A stretch of DNA of 64,000 nt from Pseudomonas sp. KNUC1026 (GCF_021650705.1 NZ_CP087138.1:620001-684000); one strand, 5' to 3'; shown: positions 49,807 to 59,935, counted from the first letter of the stretch. The notes: a model not told the origin generated them from the letters alone. Numbers and translations: made by a program.

Positions 49807-49957
49807 GGGTACTGCGCCGTGTCCCTGAGGTTTGTGCTGTCGCCGCCCTTGGCAACGCCTGCGGTGCTGTTGTTATCGACCCCTGCCGGCCTGGCACGTT
49901 CACGACACGCCAGCCCTGAGCGCCTCTTTTACTCCCTTCCCGCCTGGAGGTGAAGCG

Positions 49958-50845
49958 ATGGATCCTCGTTTATCTGCATTTATCGACCGCGCCGAAGCCC
50001 TTCTGGCGCGGCTTGAGCCCTTGCTGCCGGAGCCCAGGCCGGCCATCGACTGGGGCACCACTCTGGCGGCGCGCTGGCAACGTGACGCGCGTGGTGGCTA
50101 CCTTGCGCCGCTGCGCGCCACCCTGGACCTGCGCCTGGCCGACCTGCTCGGCGTTGACCGCCAGCGTGACCAGCTGGCGCGCAATACCCGCCAGTTCCTC
50201 GACGGTTTACCGGCCAACCACGCCCTGATGTGGGGCGCACGCGGCACGGGCAAGTCTTCGCTGGTGCGCGCACTGTTGGCCGAATACGCCGGCTGCGGGC
50301 TTCGACTGATCGAAATCGAGCGTGACTACCTGGCCGACCTGCCGCGCGTGGTCGAGCAGTTGCAGGGCCGGCCCGAGCGTTTCGTGCTGTTTTGCGACGA
50401 CCTGTCGTTCGAGGCCGGGGAGGGCGACTACCGCGTGCTGAAGAGTGTGCTGGATGGCTCGCTGGAACAGGCACCGGACAACGTGCTGTTGTACGCAACC
50501 TCCAACCGCCGCCACCTGGTGCCGGAGCATCAAAGCGACAACGAGCGCTGGCAGAGCGTCGAAGGCGAACTTCACCCCAGCGAAGCGGTGGAGGACAAGA
50601 TCGCGCTCTCGGACCGCTTCGGCCTGTGGCTGTCGTTCTACCCCTTCAGCCAGGAACACTACCTTGAGGTGGTCTGCCATTGGGTGGGTGTGCTGGCCCC
50701 GCGCGCCGGCCTTGCCTGGCAGCGCGACGATGCACTGGAAAAACAGGCGGTACGCTGGGCCACCGGCCGCGGCAACCGCAACGGCCGCTGCGCCTATCAA
50801 TTCGCCCGCCACTGGGTGGGCCTGAAACTGCTGGAGAACACCTGA
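49958..50845 (+). CDS. AAA-type ATPase of the DUF815 family
   Basis: 295 residues from ATG 49958, with GGAGGTGAAGCG upstream. Walker A is ALMWGARGTGKSSLVRALL, Walker B is RFVLFCDDLSFEAGEGDYRV, and LLYATSNRRHLVPEH is sensor 1. The N-terminal 60 residues precede the ATPase and are the usual DUF815 extension. Stand-alone AAA proteins of this family have no assigned substrate. The stop overlaps the next gene's start (TGATG), so the two are translationally coupled. Confidence 0.87.
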   Translation: MDPRLSAFIDRAEALLARLEPLLPEPRPAIDWGTTLAARWQRDARGGYLAPLRATLDLRLADLLGVDRQRDQLARNTRQFLDGLPANHALMWGARGTGKSSLVRALLAEYAGCGLRLIEIERDYLADLPRVVEQLQGRPERFVLFCDDLSFEAGEGDYRVLKSVLDGSLEQAPDNVLLYATSNRRHLVPEHQSDNERWQSVEGELHPSEAVEDKIALSDRFGLWLSFYPFSQEHYLEVVCHWVGVLAPRAGLAWQRDDALEKQAVRWATGRGNRNGRCAYQFARHWVGLKLLENT

Positions 50846-51330
50846 TGATCGATTTGAATGCCGCAGGCAACGGGCTGGAGGGCTATTCGCTGCTGTGCGC
50901 CCAACTGGAAGCGCTGCTCGCCGATGAGCGTGACTTCGTCGCCAACGCCGCGCAGTTCTCGGCATTGCTCTACAGCGAAGTGCCGGACCTCAACTGGGCA
51001 GGGTTCTACCTGAACCGCGAGCAGACGCTGGTACTGGGGCCATTTCAGGGCAAGGTGGCGTGCGTGCGCATTCCGTTTGGCAAAGGTGTGTGCGGTGCGG
51101 CGGCGGCCAGCCTGCAGACCCAGCGCATCGAGGACGTCCACGCGTTCCCGGGGCATATCGCCTGCGACAGCGCGTCGAACAGTGAACTGGTGGTGCCTTT
51201 GGTCAAAGAAGGGGAGCTGTGGGGTGTGCTGGACCTGGACAGCCCGTTGACCGGGCGTTTCAGCGAAGCCGACCAGCGCGGCATCGAGGCGCTGGTGGCG
51301 ATCTTCATGCGGTTGACCGAGCGTTTCTGA
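50845..51330 (+). CDS. msrC: free-methionine-(R)-sulfoxide reductase (GAF-domain fRMsr)
   Basis: 161 residues, a single GAF domain. DLNWAGFYL, VRIPFGKGVCGAAAASLQTQ and HIACDSASNSELVVPLVKEG contain the three cysteines (in KGVCG and AC) of fRMsr. It reduces free, not peptide-bound, Met-R-sulfoxide. Together with the msrB gene 4 kb away the window encodes both repair routes for R-sulfoxide. Coupled to the DUF815 ATPase gene. Confidence 0.9.
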   Translation: MIDLNAAGNGLEGYSLLCAQLEALLADERDFVANAAQFSALLYSEVPDLNWAGFYLNREQTLVLGPFQGKVACVRIPFGKGVCGAAAASLQTQRIEDVHAFPGHIACDSASNSELVVPLVKEGELWGVLDLDSPLTGRFSEADQRGIEALVAIFMRLTERF

Positions 51331-52107
51331 TCAATCGTAGATGGCGCGCTTCTTCCACTCGGCCTCTTCCTTGGCGGTTTCTTCGTCAAGGCCTTGGCCG
51401 AGCTCGCTGGCTTCGTGGGCATGGTGCTGGATGTCGTTCATCACCATGTCGTTGGCGCGGGCCAGGAGTTTCTCAAGGTAGCGCAGTTGTTCGGCATACA
51501 CCGACGGCTCGGGCTGTTTCTTCAGGTACTGCACGCCACGCTCGAAGGCCAGCCGCGCATGCCCGGGTTCGCCGGCCTGGAACGCCTGCTGGCCGAGGTT
51601 GTTGAAGAACTCGATATGCAACAGCACCAGGATGTGGCGGATCTGGTTGACCCAATGGCGTGACTCGCCCGGGGCGAACAAGCCGTCCTGGGTTGCACGG
51701 ATCACCTGGTGGTGCATGATCTCGAGCTGATAGCTCACTTCCTTGGCCCGTTCTTCGGTCTGGATCGGGCTGGGCGGGTTGCTCACCTGCAACTGATCGC
51801 CCTGGGCGACCAGCGCCTCGAGTTCCGGGATGCGCTCCTTGAGCGCGGCATTGGCCTTGTCCAGCGGCAGCAGCTTTTTGCTCATGTGCAGCTCGATGCG
51901 ATAAAGCATCAGCTTGATTTCAGGCGTGATCAGTTGGCCTGGGAAGGTCTCGCTGATCTCGGCACAGCGGCGCAGCCGGTCGCTGAGCTCGAATTTCTGC
52001 CGGGTGCGCGCCACCTTGTTGGCCTCGACCATATTGTTCAGAAAACCGATCGCGATCAGCGACGCGATCCCTGCGACGATTAGCAGGGTGATCATCATGG
52101 GGGTCAC
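51331..52107 (-). CDS. hypothetical membrane-anchored helical protein
   Basis: 258 residues from GTG 52107, with GAGG 8 nt upstream. ATGs at 52098 and 52095 are alternatives with poorer ribosome sites. N-terminal membrane helix (ITLLIVAGIASLIAIGFLN), then a long, mostly alpha-helical soluble part rich in Glu, Gln, Arg and Leu. GEPGHARLAFERGVQYLKKQ resembles a TPR unit. No family assigned. Convergent with the fRMsr gene, the stops abutting. Confidence 0.72.
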   Translation of the reverse strand: MTPMMITLLIVAGIASLIAIGFLNNMVEANKVARTRQKFELSDRLRRCAEISETFPGQLITPEIKLMLYRIELHMSKKLLPLDKANAALKERIPELEALVAQGDQLQVSNPPSPIQTEERAKEVSYQLEIMHHQVIRATQDGLFAPGESRHWVNQIRHILVLLHIEFFNNLGQQAFQAGEPGHARLAFERGVQYLKKQPEPSVYAEQLRYLEKLLARANDMVMNDIQHHAHEASELGQGLDEETAKEEAEWKKRAIYD

Positions 52108-52230
52108 GGTGGTGGCCTCGTCATTACCAGAGTCTTAAGAGTAGCCACCCGGGCGGGCCGCGGGTATTGGCTTTGGGCCATTATGCGCGCGGCGCCGCTT
52201 GCCGGATAGCCTCAGGGCTTGTCAGGCCGA

Positions 52231-53793
52231 TCAAACTCGCTTTCGCAGGTGCAGGGTTTTGACCCGCCGCTCTTCCACGCTGTGCACGCGCAATTGCCAG
52301 GTGCCGCATTCGACTTCATCACCAACCACCGGCAGGCGGTCGAGCAAACTCATCATCAGCCCACCGACCGTCTGGTAATCGTCGCTGGCCGGGGCCTGGA
52401 AACCGCTGCGCTCAGCCAGATACGCCAGGCTCAGGGTGCCGCTGGCAAGCCAGCCGCCCTCTTCGGCCGCAAGAGCCGGGCCATTACGGTCGCTCGCATC
52501 CGGCAGCTCGCCGGTGATCGCCTCCAGCACATCCGTCAGCGTGAGCAGGCCTGTGAAGTCGCCGAATTCGTTGACCACGAAAGCAATGTGCGCCGAGCGG
52601 GCGCGCATCTGCTCCAGCGCATTGAGCAGGTCGAAGGTTTCCAGCAGATGCAGCGGTTGGTGGGCGAGCGCAGGCAGGTTGGGCTCGCGGCCGGCCAGCA
52701 GCTCGCAAAGCACCTCCTGCTTGCGCACGTAACCCAGGGGCATCCGGCTTGCCGGGCTCCACCAGCACCAGCCGCGAATGCGCGGTATTGGCCAACACTT
52801 CGTTGAGCAGGTGAGCGGGCGTGTGTCGCTCAGGCTGGCCACGTCGGTTCGTGGGGTCATGGCCGTGCGAATCGGCCGCTGAGCCAATTGCAGCACGGCG
52901 CTGATCATCACTCGCTCGCGGCGGCCGAACATCGGGGCGGCTTCGCCGCTGGCCTGCGAGGGCTCGTCGACCAGGTCTGCCACATCGTGGCCCACTTCGC
53001 TTTCATCCAGCGGCTTGCCACCCAGCAGGCGCAGCACCGCATGGGCCGTGCGTTCGCGCATGGGCTGGTTGCCCCGCAGGCTCTTGCGCCGACGATGGCG
53101 CGCCAGCTGGTTGAACGCCTCCAGCAGCAGCGAGAAACCAATGGCTGCGTACAGGTACCCCTTGGGAATATGGAAGCCCAGGCCTTCGGCCGTCAGGCTG
53201 AAGCCGATCATCAGCAAGAAGCCCAGGCACAGCATGATCACCGTAGGGTGGGCGTTGACGAAGCGCGTGAGCGGCTTGCTCGCCACGATCATCAGGCCGA
53301 TGGAGATCATCACCGCGATCATCATCACCGCCAGGTGTTCGACCATGCCCACGGCCGTGATCACAGCGTCCAGCGAGAACACGGCGTCGAGCACCACGAT
53401 TTGCGCGACGATGGGCCAGAATGCGGCGTAGCCGGCCCCGGCCTGCCGGTTGGCGGCATGGCCTTCAAGCCGTTCATGCAGCTCCATGGTGGCCTTGAAC
53501 AGCAGGAACACGCCGCCGAACAGCAGGATCAGGTCACGGCCTGAGAAGCCCTGGCCGAACACCTCGAACAGCGGGCGGGTAAGGGTGACCATCCAGGAAA
53601 TGCTGGCCAGCAGGCCCAGGCGCATGATCAACGCCAGCGACAGGCCGATGACCCGCGCGCGGTCGCGCTGATGAGGGGGGAGTTTGTCGGCCAGGATGGC
53701 GATGAACACCAGGTTGTCGATGCCCAGCACCAGCTCGAGCACGATCAGCGTCAGCAGGCCCAGCCAGGCCGTGGGGTCGGCGATCCATTCCAT
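52231..53793 (-). CDS. TerC-family membrane protein with CBS pair and CorC/HlyC domain (two compensating frameshifts)
   Basis: 520 residues. The N-terminal half is a TerC transporter-like domain with about seven membrane helices ([20 protein letters not shown] with the conserved acidic-Asn pair; [20 protein letters not shown]). A pair of CBS domains and a C-terminal CorC_HlyC domain ([16 protein letters not shown] ... [20 protein letters not shown]) follow. In the CBS part a missing base at 52817-52819 and an extra one at 52746-52747 scramble about 25 residues. Correcting both gives [20 protein letters not shown]. Similar to YegH/YoaE, which are of unknown function; metal export is suggested for TerC relatives. 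Confidence 0.87.
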   Translation of the reverse strand: MEWIADPTAWLGLLTLIVLELVLGIDNLVFIAILADKLPPHQRDRARVIGLSLALIMRLGLLASISWMVTLTRPLFEVFGQGFSGRDLILLFGGVFLLFKATMELHERLEGHAANRQAGAGYAAFWPIVAQIVVLDAVFSLDAVITAVGMVEHLAVMMIAVMISIGLMIVASKPLTRFVNAHPTVIMLCLGFLLMIGFSLTAEGLGFHIPKGYLYAAIGFSLLLEAFNQLARHRRRKSLRGNQPMRERTAHAVLRLLGGKPLDESEVGHDVADLVDEPSQASGEAAPMFGRRERVMISAVLQLAQRPIRTAMTPRTDVASLSDTRPLTCSTKCWPIPRIRGWCWWSPASRMPLGYVRKQEVLCELLAGREPNLPALAHQPLHLLETFDLLNALEQMRARSAHIAFVVNEFGDFTGLLTLTDVLEAITGELPDASDRNGPALAAEEGGWLASGTLSLAYLAERSGFQAPASDDYQTVGGLMMSLLDRLPVVGDEVECGTWQLRVHSVEERRVKTLHLRKRV

Positions 53794-54046
53794 GGGGGTC
53801 AGCCCTCCTGGCCAGAGTGGTGGGAGGGCAGCGAAGCGTTACGACTGGGAGGTTCCTGCGTGTTCATGAAGGCCTGTTCGGGCAGATAGGGCCTCCGATG
53901 CTATCCACACCACGGAAAATCGCATCTCAGGAATTATTTCCAAAGGTGACTAAGCAATCTCGTTATAACCATAAATCCTAAAATTATTTTTATTTATAAC
54001 TTCTCCTGTGCAGGATGAGCCACCCAGCCGCCACAGGACCTCCGCC
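53794..54046 (+). promoter_or_regulatory. AT-rich control region of the ABC importer operon
   Basis: 253 bp with an unusually AT-rich core at 53937-54001 (gcaatctcgttataaccataaatcctaaaatta, then tttttatttataac). This is likely to contain the operon promoter, and the palindrome-like GTTATAAC at 53963-53970 recurs as TTATAAC at 53994-54000. Regulator unknown; sulfur or nitrogen control is a guess from the type of importer. Confidence 0.4.
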
Positions 54047-55078
54047 ATGCCCGCTCCACTCACTCGCCGTACGCTGCTCGGCCAACTCGCTCTGCTCGGT
54101 GCAGCGGGCGCCGGCGCGAGCCTGTTGGCCGCGTGCGACAACAAGCCCGGCACCGCTGCTGCGCCTGCGGTCGTCAAGCAGGCCGGCGACAAGCCCGTTG
54201 CCTTCCGCTACCCGGACAACCCGGCCTTCGACCTGGTGTACCTGGCGGACTCGCTCGGCTATTTCGAAGGCACGCAGACGCGCCCCAATTACATCGGCAA
54301 GATCGCCGCGCCGCAGATCATCCCGCTGGTAGGCACTGGTGAAATCGACTTTGGCACACGCATGGTGCCGCTGGTGATCAGCGCCATCGCCAGTGGGCTG
54401 GACCTCAAGGTAGTGGCCGCCGGTGGCAAGACCCTGCAGGAGGCGCCGCACATGAAGTATTTCGTGCGCGCCGATTCCGGCATCACCCAACCCAGGGACT
54501 GGGAAGGCAAAACCGTAGGCTTCAACAGCTTCGGCGCCTGCGCCGAGTTCGTCAGCAAGAAGTACCTGCGCGAACAGGGCGTGAACGTCGACAAGATCAA
54601 CTGGGTAGTGGTGCCGGACAACCAGAGCGAGCAAACCCTGGCCACCGGCAACATCGACATCGCCATCATTCACCCGCCAGCCTCTGGTGGCGCGGAACAC
54701 AACCCGGCGCTGCGCAAACTCTGGAGCGACTATGACCTGGACGGTGGCCTGGGCGGCATGGCGCCCTACAGCGGCTATGGCAAGTTCATCCGCGAACACC
54801 CCGAGGCTACGCGCGATTTCGTCGCTGCCATCGCCAAGGCAGCCAATTGGGTGAACGCCAACCCGGATGACGCGCGCAAGGTGATCGCCCAACGCCTGGG
54901 CATGAAGCTTGAGCTGGTGGAGCGTTATGCCTACGTCGACAACCTGGTGATTACCGAGCCGCCGATCCAGTACTACATCGACATCCTGCAGAACGAGGGC
55001 AAGCTGCAGCCGGGCAAAGTGCAGATCAAGGACGTCTACACCAACCAGTACAACCCGTTCGCCAAGGCCAGCGCATGA
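54047..55078 (+). CDS. ABC transporter substrate-binding lipoprotein (NitT/TauT/SsuA-like)
   Basis: 343 residues from ATG 54047 with AGGACC upstream. A twin-arginine-like signal LTRRTLLGQLALLGAAGAGA is followed by a lipobox LLAAC, so it is probably an exported, lipid-anchored binding protein. FRYPDNPAFDLVYLADSLGY is the NMT1/THI5-type opening. IAAPQIIPLVGTGEIDFGTR and WVVVPDNQSEQTLATGNIDI are in the two lobes. Likely ligands of this group are sulfonates, nitrate or small aromatic/heterocyclic compounds. First gene of a four-gene operon; the stop overlaps the next start. Confidence 0.87.
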   Translation: MPAPLTRRTLLGQLALLGAAGAGASLLAACDNKPGTAAAPAVVKQAGDKPVAFRYPDNPAFDLVYLADSLGYFEGTQTRPNYIGKIAAPQIIPLVGTGEIDFGTRMVPLVISAIASGLDLKVVAAGGKTLQEAPHMKYFVRADSGITQPRDWEGKTVGFNSFGACAEFVSKKYLREQGVNVDKINWVVVPDNQSEQTLATGNIDIAIIHPPASGGAEHNPALRKLWSDYDLDGGLGGMAPYSGYGKFIREHPEATRDFVAAIAKAANWVNANPDDARKVIAQRLGMKLELVERYAYVDNLVITEPPIQYYIDILQNEGKLQPGKVQIKDVYTNQYNPFAKASA

Positions 55079-55944
55079 TGGCGGGCAAGATTGTCGCCCA
55101 GGGCCTGGAAATGGCCTACGACGCTCGCAATGAGGCCGGCGCGGTGGAGCGGGTGCCGGTGCTGGAGGGGTTCGACCTGGCCGTGCGCGAGGGTGAGTTC
55201 CTGTCGGTGCTCGGGCCGTCAGGCTGCGGCAAGTCGACCTTTCTCAACATCCTCGCGGGCCTGGCCAGCAAGACCGGCGGTGAGCTGCGCATCGATGGCC
55301 AGCCCAGCCAAGGCATCAACCGCAACCAGGGCGTGGTGTTTCAGGGTTATGCGCTGTTCCCCTGGCGCACGGTGCTCGACAACATCGCTGTGGGCCTGCA
55401 GATTCGTGGCGTGCCTCGCCGCCAGCGGCGTGAGCGGGCACGGGAATACCTGGCGCTGGTGGGCCTTGACGGCTTTGCCGAGCGCTACCCGCACGAGCTT
55501 TCCGGCGGCATGCGCCAGCGTGTGGCGATTGCCCGTTCGCTGGCCTACGACCCCGATGTGCTGCTGATGGACGAGCCGTTTGCGGCGCTGGATGCGCAAA
55601 CCCGTGAAAGCCTGCAGGACGAGCTGTTGCGGATCTGGGACGCGCACAAGAAAACCATCGTGTTCATCACCCACAGCCTGGACGAGGCGATCTTCCTGTC
55701 CGACCGGGTGGCGGTGATGACGGCCCGGCCCGGGCGGGTGAAAACCATTCTGGACATCGACCTGCCGCGCCCGCGCGAGGCAGGCCTGCGCAACACCGAA
55801 GCCTTCGTGCACCTGCGCCAGCGCGCCTGGGAAGTTTTGCGCGATGAGGTCAGGCCCGGCCCGGCGGTGACCGCCGCGCCGATCGAGCCGCCCGCGACCT
55901 GGCAGAGCCTGGCGCTGGCCGGTGGCGTACGGATAGGGGTATGA
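55075..55944 (+). CDS. ABC transporter ATP-binding protein (NitT/TauT type)
   Basis: 289 residues. Walker A is VLGPSGCGKSTFLNILAGLA, the signature is HELSGGMRQRVAIARSLAYD, and Walker B is LLMDEPFAALDAQ, followed by the H-loop VFITHSLDEAIFLSDRVAVM. The N-terminal insertion YDARNEAGAVERVPVLEGF and the C-terminal 50 residues are longer than in SsuB/TauB, which is otherwise the closest type. Overlaps both neighbours by ATGA. Confidence 0.93.
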   Translation: MMAGKIVAQGLEMAYDARNEAGAVERVPVLEGFDLAVREGEFLSVLGPSGCGKSTFLNILAGLASKTGGELRIDGQPSQGINRNQGVVFQGYALFPWRTVLDNIAVGLQIRGVPRRQRRERAREYLALVGLDGFAERYPHELSGGMRQRVAIARSLAYDPDVLLMDEPFAALDAQTRESLQDELLRIWDAHKKTIVFITHSLDEAIFLSDRVAVMTARPGRVKTILDIDLPRPREAGLRNTEAFVHLRQRAWEVLRDEVRPGPAVTAAPIEPPATWQSLALAGGVRIGV

Positions 55945-56729
55945 GCATGAGTACAAGGTTTTTCAGGCCGCGCAGGGTGGTCGAAAGCAGCCTGGGCATC
56001 GTGCTGTTCCTTGCGCTGTGGGAGGCATTGCCGCGGCTGGGGCTGGTCAACGCCGGCTACCTCAGCCCGCCCTCGGCAGTGCTGGAAAGCATCATGGAAC
56101 TGGCGCGCAGCGGCGCGTTGTGGAAACACCTTCAGGCCAGCTTATGGCGCTCGCTGGCCGGGCTGGGCATTGCCATTGTCAGCGGTGTCGGGCTGGGGTT
56201 GCTGATGGGCTGGTTCGCGCGTCTGGAGCGGATCGTCGACCCCATCCTGCAATTGTTCAGGCAGACCTCGGCGCTGGCATTGTTCCCGGTGTTCATTCTG
56301 TTTCTGGGCATCGGTGAGGGTTCGAAGATCGCGATCATTTTCTGGGCGTCGTTCTGGCCGATCCTGCTCAGTACCTTGAGCGGCGTGCGCCAGGTCGACA
56401 CCTTGCTGGTGCAGTCGGCGTTGTCGATGGGGGCCGGCAAGCGCTTTCTGTTCTTGAACGTGGTGCTCCCGGCGGCCTCGCCGTCGATCTTCACCGGCAT
56501 CCGCCTGGCGGGGGCCTACTGCATCACCGCATTGGTGGCGGCCGAGATGATCGGCGCTCACTCGGGGCTGGGGTTCCTGACCCTCAACTCTCAGGAGGTG
56601 TTCCAGATCCCTAGCATGTACGCTGGCATCCTCTTGCTGGCGGTGGTGGGCCTTGCGGTCAACGCGCTGCTGGCGCTTCTGGAGCGGCGCTTCACGCGGT
56701 GGCGGCGGGGGCTCAAGCACGGTGCCTGA
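55941..56729 (+). CDS. ABC transporter permease (NitT/TauT type)
   Basis: 262 residues with about six membrane helices. The EAA-like loop (STLSGVRQVDTLLVQSALSM then GAGKRFLFLNVVLPAASPSI) contacts the ATPase. Overlaps the ATPase gene by 4 bp and the next gene by 8 bp. The C-terminus is basic ([14 protein letters not shown]). Confidence 0.92.
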   Translation: MSMSTRFFRPRRVVESSLGIVLFLALWEALPRLGLVNAGYLSPPSAVLESIMELARSGALWKHLQASLWRSLAGLGIAIVSGVGLGLLMGWFARLERIVDPILQLFRQTSALALFPVFILFLGIGEGSKIAIIFWASFWPILLSTLSGVRQVDTLLVQSALSMGAGKRFLFLNVVLPAASPSIFTGIRLAGAYCITALVAAEMIGAHSGLGFLTLNSQEVFQIPSMYAGILLLAVVGLAVNALLALLERRFTRWRRGLKHGA

Positions 56730-57527
56730 ATTGAGCTGGCCAGGCCGGGCCCGGCCGACGCGCAGGTTTGGCCTGGCGTTGCTTGCCTGCGCCGCACTCG
56801 GGCTTGGCGGCGGGTGGTGGCTGCAAAAGCCCCATCACACCGCCAGTTCGCCGGGCCCGTGTTGCAAGCAGCGGCGGGTGGCGAATTGAAAGTCGCCTTG
56901 CGCAGCTACCCTCGGCCCACTCGCAGCACCGATGCGCTGGTCAATGAACCGGACCTGCTCGACCAACACCTTGCCGATTACCTCGCCGGTGCACTGCACA
57001 GCCGCCTGGTGCTGGTGCCGCCAGCCCAAGCGCAGTTGGTCATCAACCTGCCGCACGCCGGCAGCGCGGCCCGTGGCCCGGCCGCACCTCAAGGCGCGAT
57101 GCTCGCCTTGCGCGGTGAGGCCCGTGACGAACTGGCCGGTGCCGAGGTGTGCGTGGGCGAGGGTAGCCCGTGGCAGGCGGCGTTGCAGAAAGAAGGTGCG
57201 AGGCTGAAGGCCTACCCCTCGTCGCTGCGCGCTTCGGTGGCTTTCATGGGCGGCGAGTGCCGTTTCTATGCGGACTCGCGCGCTGCGCTGGAGGGCCTCT
57301 TGCAGCTGCCTGAATGGCGCTTCTATCGCTTGCTGCCGCAACGGCTGGACGCCTCCAGCGATGCCCGGGTGTACCTGGCCGGCGATGATTCCGCCAGCCG
57401 CGACTGGGTGCGTGACCGCCTGGCGCAGTGGCGCCGCGACGGTGGCCAGGCCAAGGCCTGGGCCGGCCATGCCGATGAGCTGCTCAGCGACAGCCTGAAG
57501 CTTGCCGACGGGCTGGTGTGCCACTGA
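56722..57527 (+). CDS. membrane-anchored protein resembling solute-binding family 3 (frameshifted)
   Basis: 268 residues from GTG 56722, overlapping the permease stop, after adding one base at the G3 run 56853-56855 (HTASSPG then [20 protein letters not shown]). N-terminal signal or anchor ([20 protein letters not shown]) and an exported part with [20 protein letters not shown] and [19 protein letters not shown]. The pattern of two cysteines around the second lobe resembles SBP_bac_3 proteins, but the first lobe is divergent. Probably a second periplasmic component of the same importer. Function uncertain. Confidence 0.65.
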
Positions 57528-57675
57528 AGCCACCGCTTGGCGCATATGCCCTGAGCGTGCGACCGAAGGCTTGAAAAGCCCTTTGGAAACGGGCCATTTC
57601 GCTGTAGCCTGCGGCCGTCCCGCCACGGCGGGGTGTATAGTCGCCATCGCCCCATGCAGCAGGTGCCCGCTTCCC

Positions 57676-58734
57676 ATGACGCAGATCTCCGAACGCCTTC
57701 TGGTCCAGGCCCATCTGGACGCTCGCCAGCCTCAGGCCCTGAGCCCGGAAGAGCAGACCTGGTACCGCGAAACCATCGCCGCCGAGCTCAAGGCGCGGGA
57801 TGCGGTTCTCGTTGCGCACTACTATTGCGACCCGATCATCCAGGCCCTGGCCGAGGAAACCGGCGGTTGTGTTGCCGACTCGCTGGAGATGGCCCGTTTT
57901 GGCCGCCAGCACCCGGCCAGCACCGTGCTGGTCGCGGGTGTGCGCTTCATGGGTGAGACCTCGAAAATCCTGACGCCTGAAAAGCGCGTGCTGATGCCAA
58001 CACTGGAGGCGACCTGCTCGCTGGACCTTGGCTGCCCGGTCGAGGCCTTCAGTGCGTTCTGCGACCAGCATCCGGAGCGCACCGTGGTCGTCTACGCCAA
58101 CACCTCTGCGGCGGTCAAAGCCCGTGCTGATTGGGTGGTGACTTCCAGCTGCGCGCTGGAGATCGTCGAAAGCCTGATGGACAACGGCGAAACGCTGATC
58201 TGGGGGCCGGACAAACACCTGGGCCGGTTCATCCAGAACCGCACCGGCGCCGACATGCTGCTGTGGGACGGTGCCTGCATCGTTCACGAGGAGTTCAAGT
58301 CTCGCCAGCTCGAGGACATGAAGGCACTGTACCCGGATGCTGCCGTATTGGTGCACCCCGAGTCGCCCGAGGCTGTGGTGGCGCTGGCCGACGCCGTGGG
58401 CTCTACCAGCCAGCTCATCGCTGCGGCGCAGCGCATGCCCAACACCCACTTCATCGTGGCCACCGACCGCGGCATTTTCTACAAGATGCAGCAGCTGTGC
58501 CCGGACAAAACCTTCATCGAGGCGCCCACTGCCGGTAACGGCGCGGCCTGCCGCAGCTGCGCGCACTGCCCGTGGATGGCGATGAACACCTTGCAGCGCA
58601 CCTTGCAGTGCCTGCGCGAGGGCACTAACGAGATATTCGTCGACCCGGCACTGGTGCCTAACGCGGTGCGGCCTTTAACGCGCATGCTGGACTTTACCCA
58701 GGCCGCGCGACTGAAGCAGGCTGGCAACGCCTGA
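57676..58734 (+). CDS. nadA: quinolinate synthase A
   Basis: 352 residues from ATG 57676. Begins [37 protein letters not shown] binds substrate. The 4Fe-4S ligands lie in the early DPIIQ-linked YYCDP, in [18 protein letters not shown], and in [15 protein letters not shown]. Condenses iminoaspartate with dihydroxyacetone phosphate to quinolinate, in NAD synthesis. Single gene, 148 bp after the ABC operon; no promoter pair was obvious in the gap. The 3' end overlaps the tail of the convergent opgC frame by 41 bp. Confidence 0.96.
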   Translation: MTQISERLLVQAHLDARQPQALSPEEQTWYRETIAAELKARDAVLVAHYYCDPIIQALAEETGGCVADSLEMARFGRQHPASTVLVAGVRFMGETSKILTPEKRVLMPTLEATCSLDLGCPVEAFSAFCDQHPERTVVVYANTSAAVKARADWVVTSSCALEIVESLMDNGETLIWGPDKHLGRFIQNRTGADMLLWDGACIVHEEFKSRQLEDMKALYPDAAVLVHPESPEAVVALADAVGSTSQLIAAAQRMPNTHFIVATDRGIFYKMQQLCPDKTFIEAPTAGNGAACRSCAHCPWMAMNTLQRTLQCLREGTNEIFVDPALVPNAVRPLTRMLDFTQAARLKQAGNA

Positions 58735-59935
58735 GAGGGTTCAGGCTGTGGGTTGGCCGGCCCCCGGATGGCCGGCCCCGGATGGCCGGCCCCGGATGGC
58801 CGGACCCCGCCACCTTTGCCGCAGGCCGGGCAGTACCCAGGCGTTTGTAGAGGTCGAGCCAGGCGGCCAGCGCCACCATCATCACTACTGCCAGTACTGC
58901 CGTGGTGTACTGTGCGACCGGGTGATCGTCGCACAGCGCGTTGGCGATATCGGCCAGCGGCGCCAGCAGCACACTGAAGCAGAACACCTCCAACGAGTGC
59001 CGGCCCATGCTGCACAGGGGCTGGCAGATGCGCGCATTCAGCCAGGCGCCGCCGCGTGGCAGCAGGCAGGCGGTAACGTAGGCCAAGGCCAGGAAGTTGC
59101 CCAGGCGCATCGGCACCAGGTCGGTCTTGCCAGGGCCGAACTTCATCAGCGGCATGTCAGGTGAGATAGCCTGCAAGCCCAGCGCCGGCCAGCGCCAGTT
59201 GAGCGCCAGCAGCAGGCAGAAAGCGATGTAGCCCAGGCACAGCACGAACAGGGGCTGGCGCGGCGAAGGCCTGGCCGGCGCCAATGCGGTGCTGTCGGAA
59301 CGCACAGCCATCAGGCCCCCGACCACGAACAGAAGCTGCCAGGCAAAGGGGTTGAAGTACCAGGTGCCGCCGCCTTCGTTGGACAAATTCCAGCCAGTCA
59401 GGGTGGCAGGCAGGTAGAGGCCCAGCGACACAGCCAGCGCCAGCGCAGGCATGCGCAGAATCGACGGCAGCATGGCCGGCAGGCCGAACAGCAGCGCCAC
59501 GTACAGCGGCAGCGGGTCCATCAGGTTGGGCTTGAAGCGCAGCAGCAACTCGTCGACCAGCGCCTTTTGCGGGTTCTCGACGAAATCGGTCAGGCCCATT
59601 TCCCGCACCAGGTCTCGGGTTTCGACATGTTCATTGGCGAAGAACATGATGCCCATCAGCAGCACCAGCAAGAAGATGTGCGCCACGTAGAGCGTCCAGC
59701 AGCGCCGCAGGATCCGCACGGTGGCGACGGTGAAGCCGTCACGCCGCGCCAACTTGCCGTAGGCGAGCACAGCCGAATAACCGGCCAGGAAGACGAAAAT
59801 CTCCGCAGCGTCCGACAGGCCGAAGTTGCGCAGCGTGACTTCGCCCAGCGGGTTGTGGGGGATGTGGTCCCACAATATGAAGATCAGGGCCAGGCCCCGG
59901 AAAAAGTCGATGCGTAGGTCGCGTCCGCTGTTCAT
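58694..59935 (-). CDS. opgC: OpgC-like membrane acyltransferase with abnormal C-terminal tail
   Basis: 413 residues, about ten membrane helices, opening [20 protein letters not shown], followed by [20 protein letters not shown], the OpgC (glucan C-acyltransferase) signature. Succinylates osmoregulated periplasmic glucans in other bacteria; here the substrate is inferred. The last family-like segment is the membrane helix [20 protein letters not shown] (about residue 370). The following 40 residues are encoded by 14-bp tandem repeats (58755-58807) and by antisense nadA sequence, so the natural stop has probably been displaced. Confidence 0.88.
   Translation of the reverse strand: MNSGRDLRIDFFRGLALIFILWDHIPHNPLGEVTLRNFGLSDAAEIFVFLAGYSAVLAYGKLARRDGFTVATVRILRRCWTLYVAHIFLLVLLMGIMFFANEHVETRDLVREMGLTDFVENPQKALVDELLLRFKPNLMDPLPLYVALLFGLPAMLPSILRMPALALAVSLGLYLPATLTGWNLSNEGGGTWYFNPFAWQLLFVVGGLMAVRSDSTALAPARPSPRQPLFVLCLGYIAFCLLLALNWRWPALGLQAISPDMPLMKFGPGKTDLVPMRLGNFLALAYVTACLLPRGGAWLNARICQPLCSMGRHSLEVFCFSVLLAPLADIANALCDDHPVAQYTTAVLAVVMMVALAAWLDLYKRLGTARPAAKVAGSGHPGPAIRGRPSGGRPTHSLNPLRRCQPASVARPG
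58755..58807. repeat. 14-bp tandem repeat (GGCCGGCCCCGGAT)x3.7
   Basis: Units at 58755-58769 (15 bp, one extra C), 58770-58783, 58784-58797 and a partial at 58798-58807. Each contains the palindrome GGCCGGCC or nearly so. The period is not a multiple of 3, so the unit is read in three frames in the opgC tail, and copy number changes would alter the frame. Confidence 0.85.
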
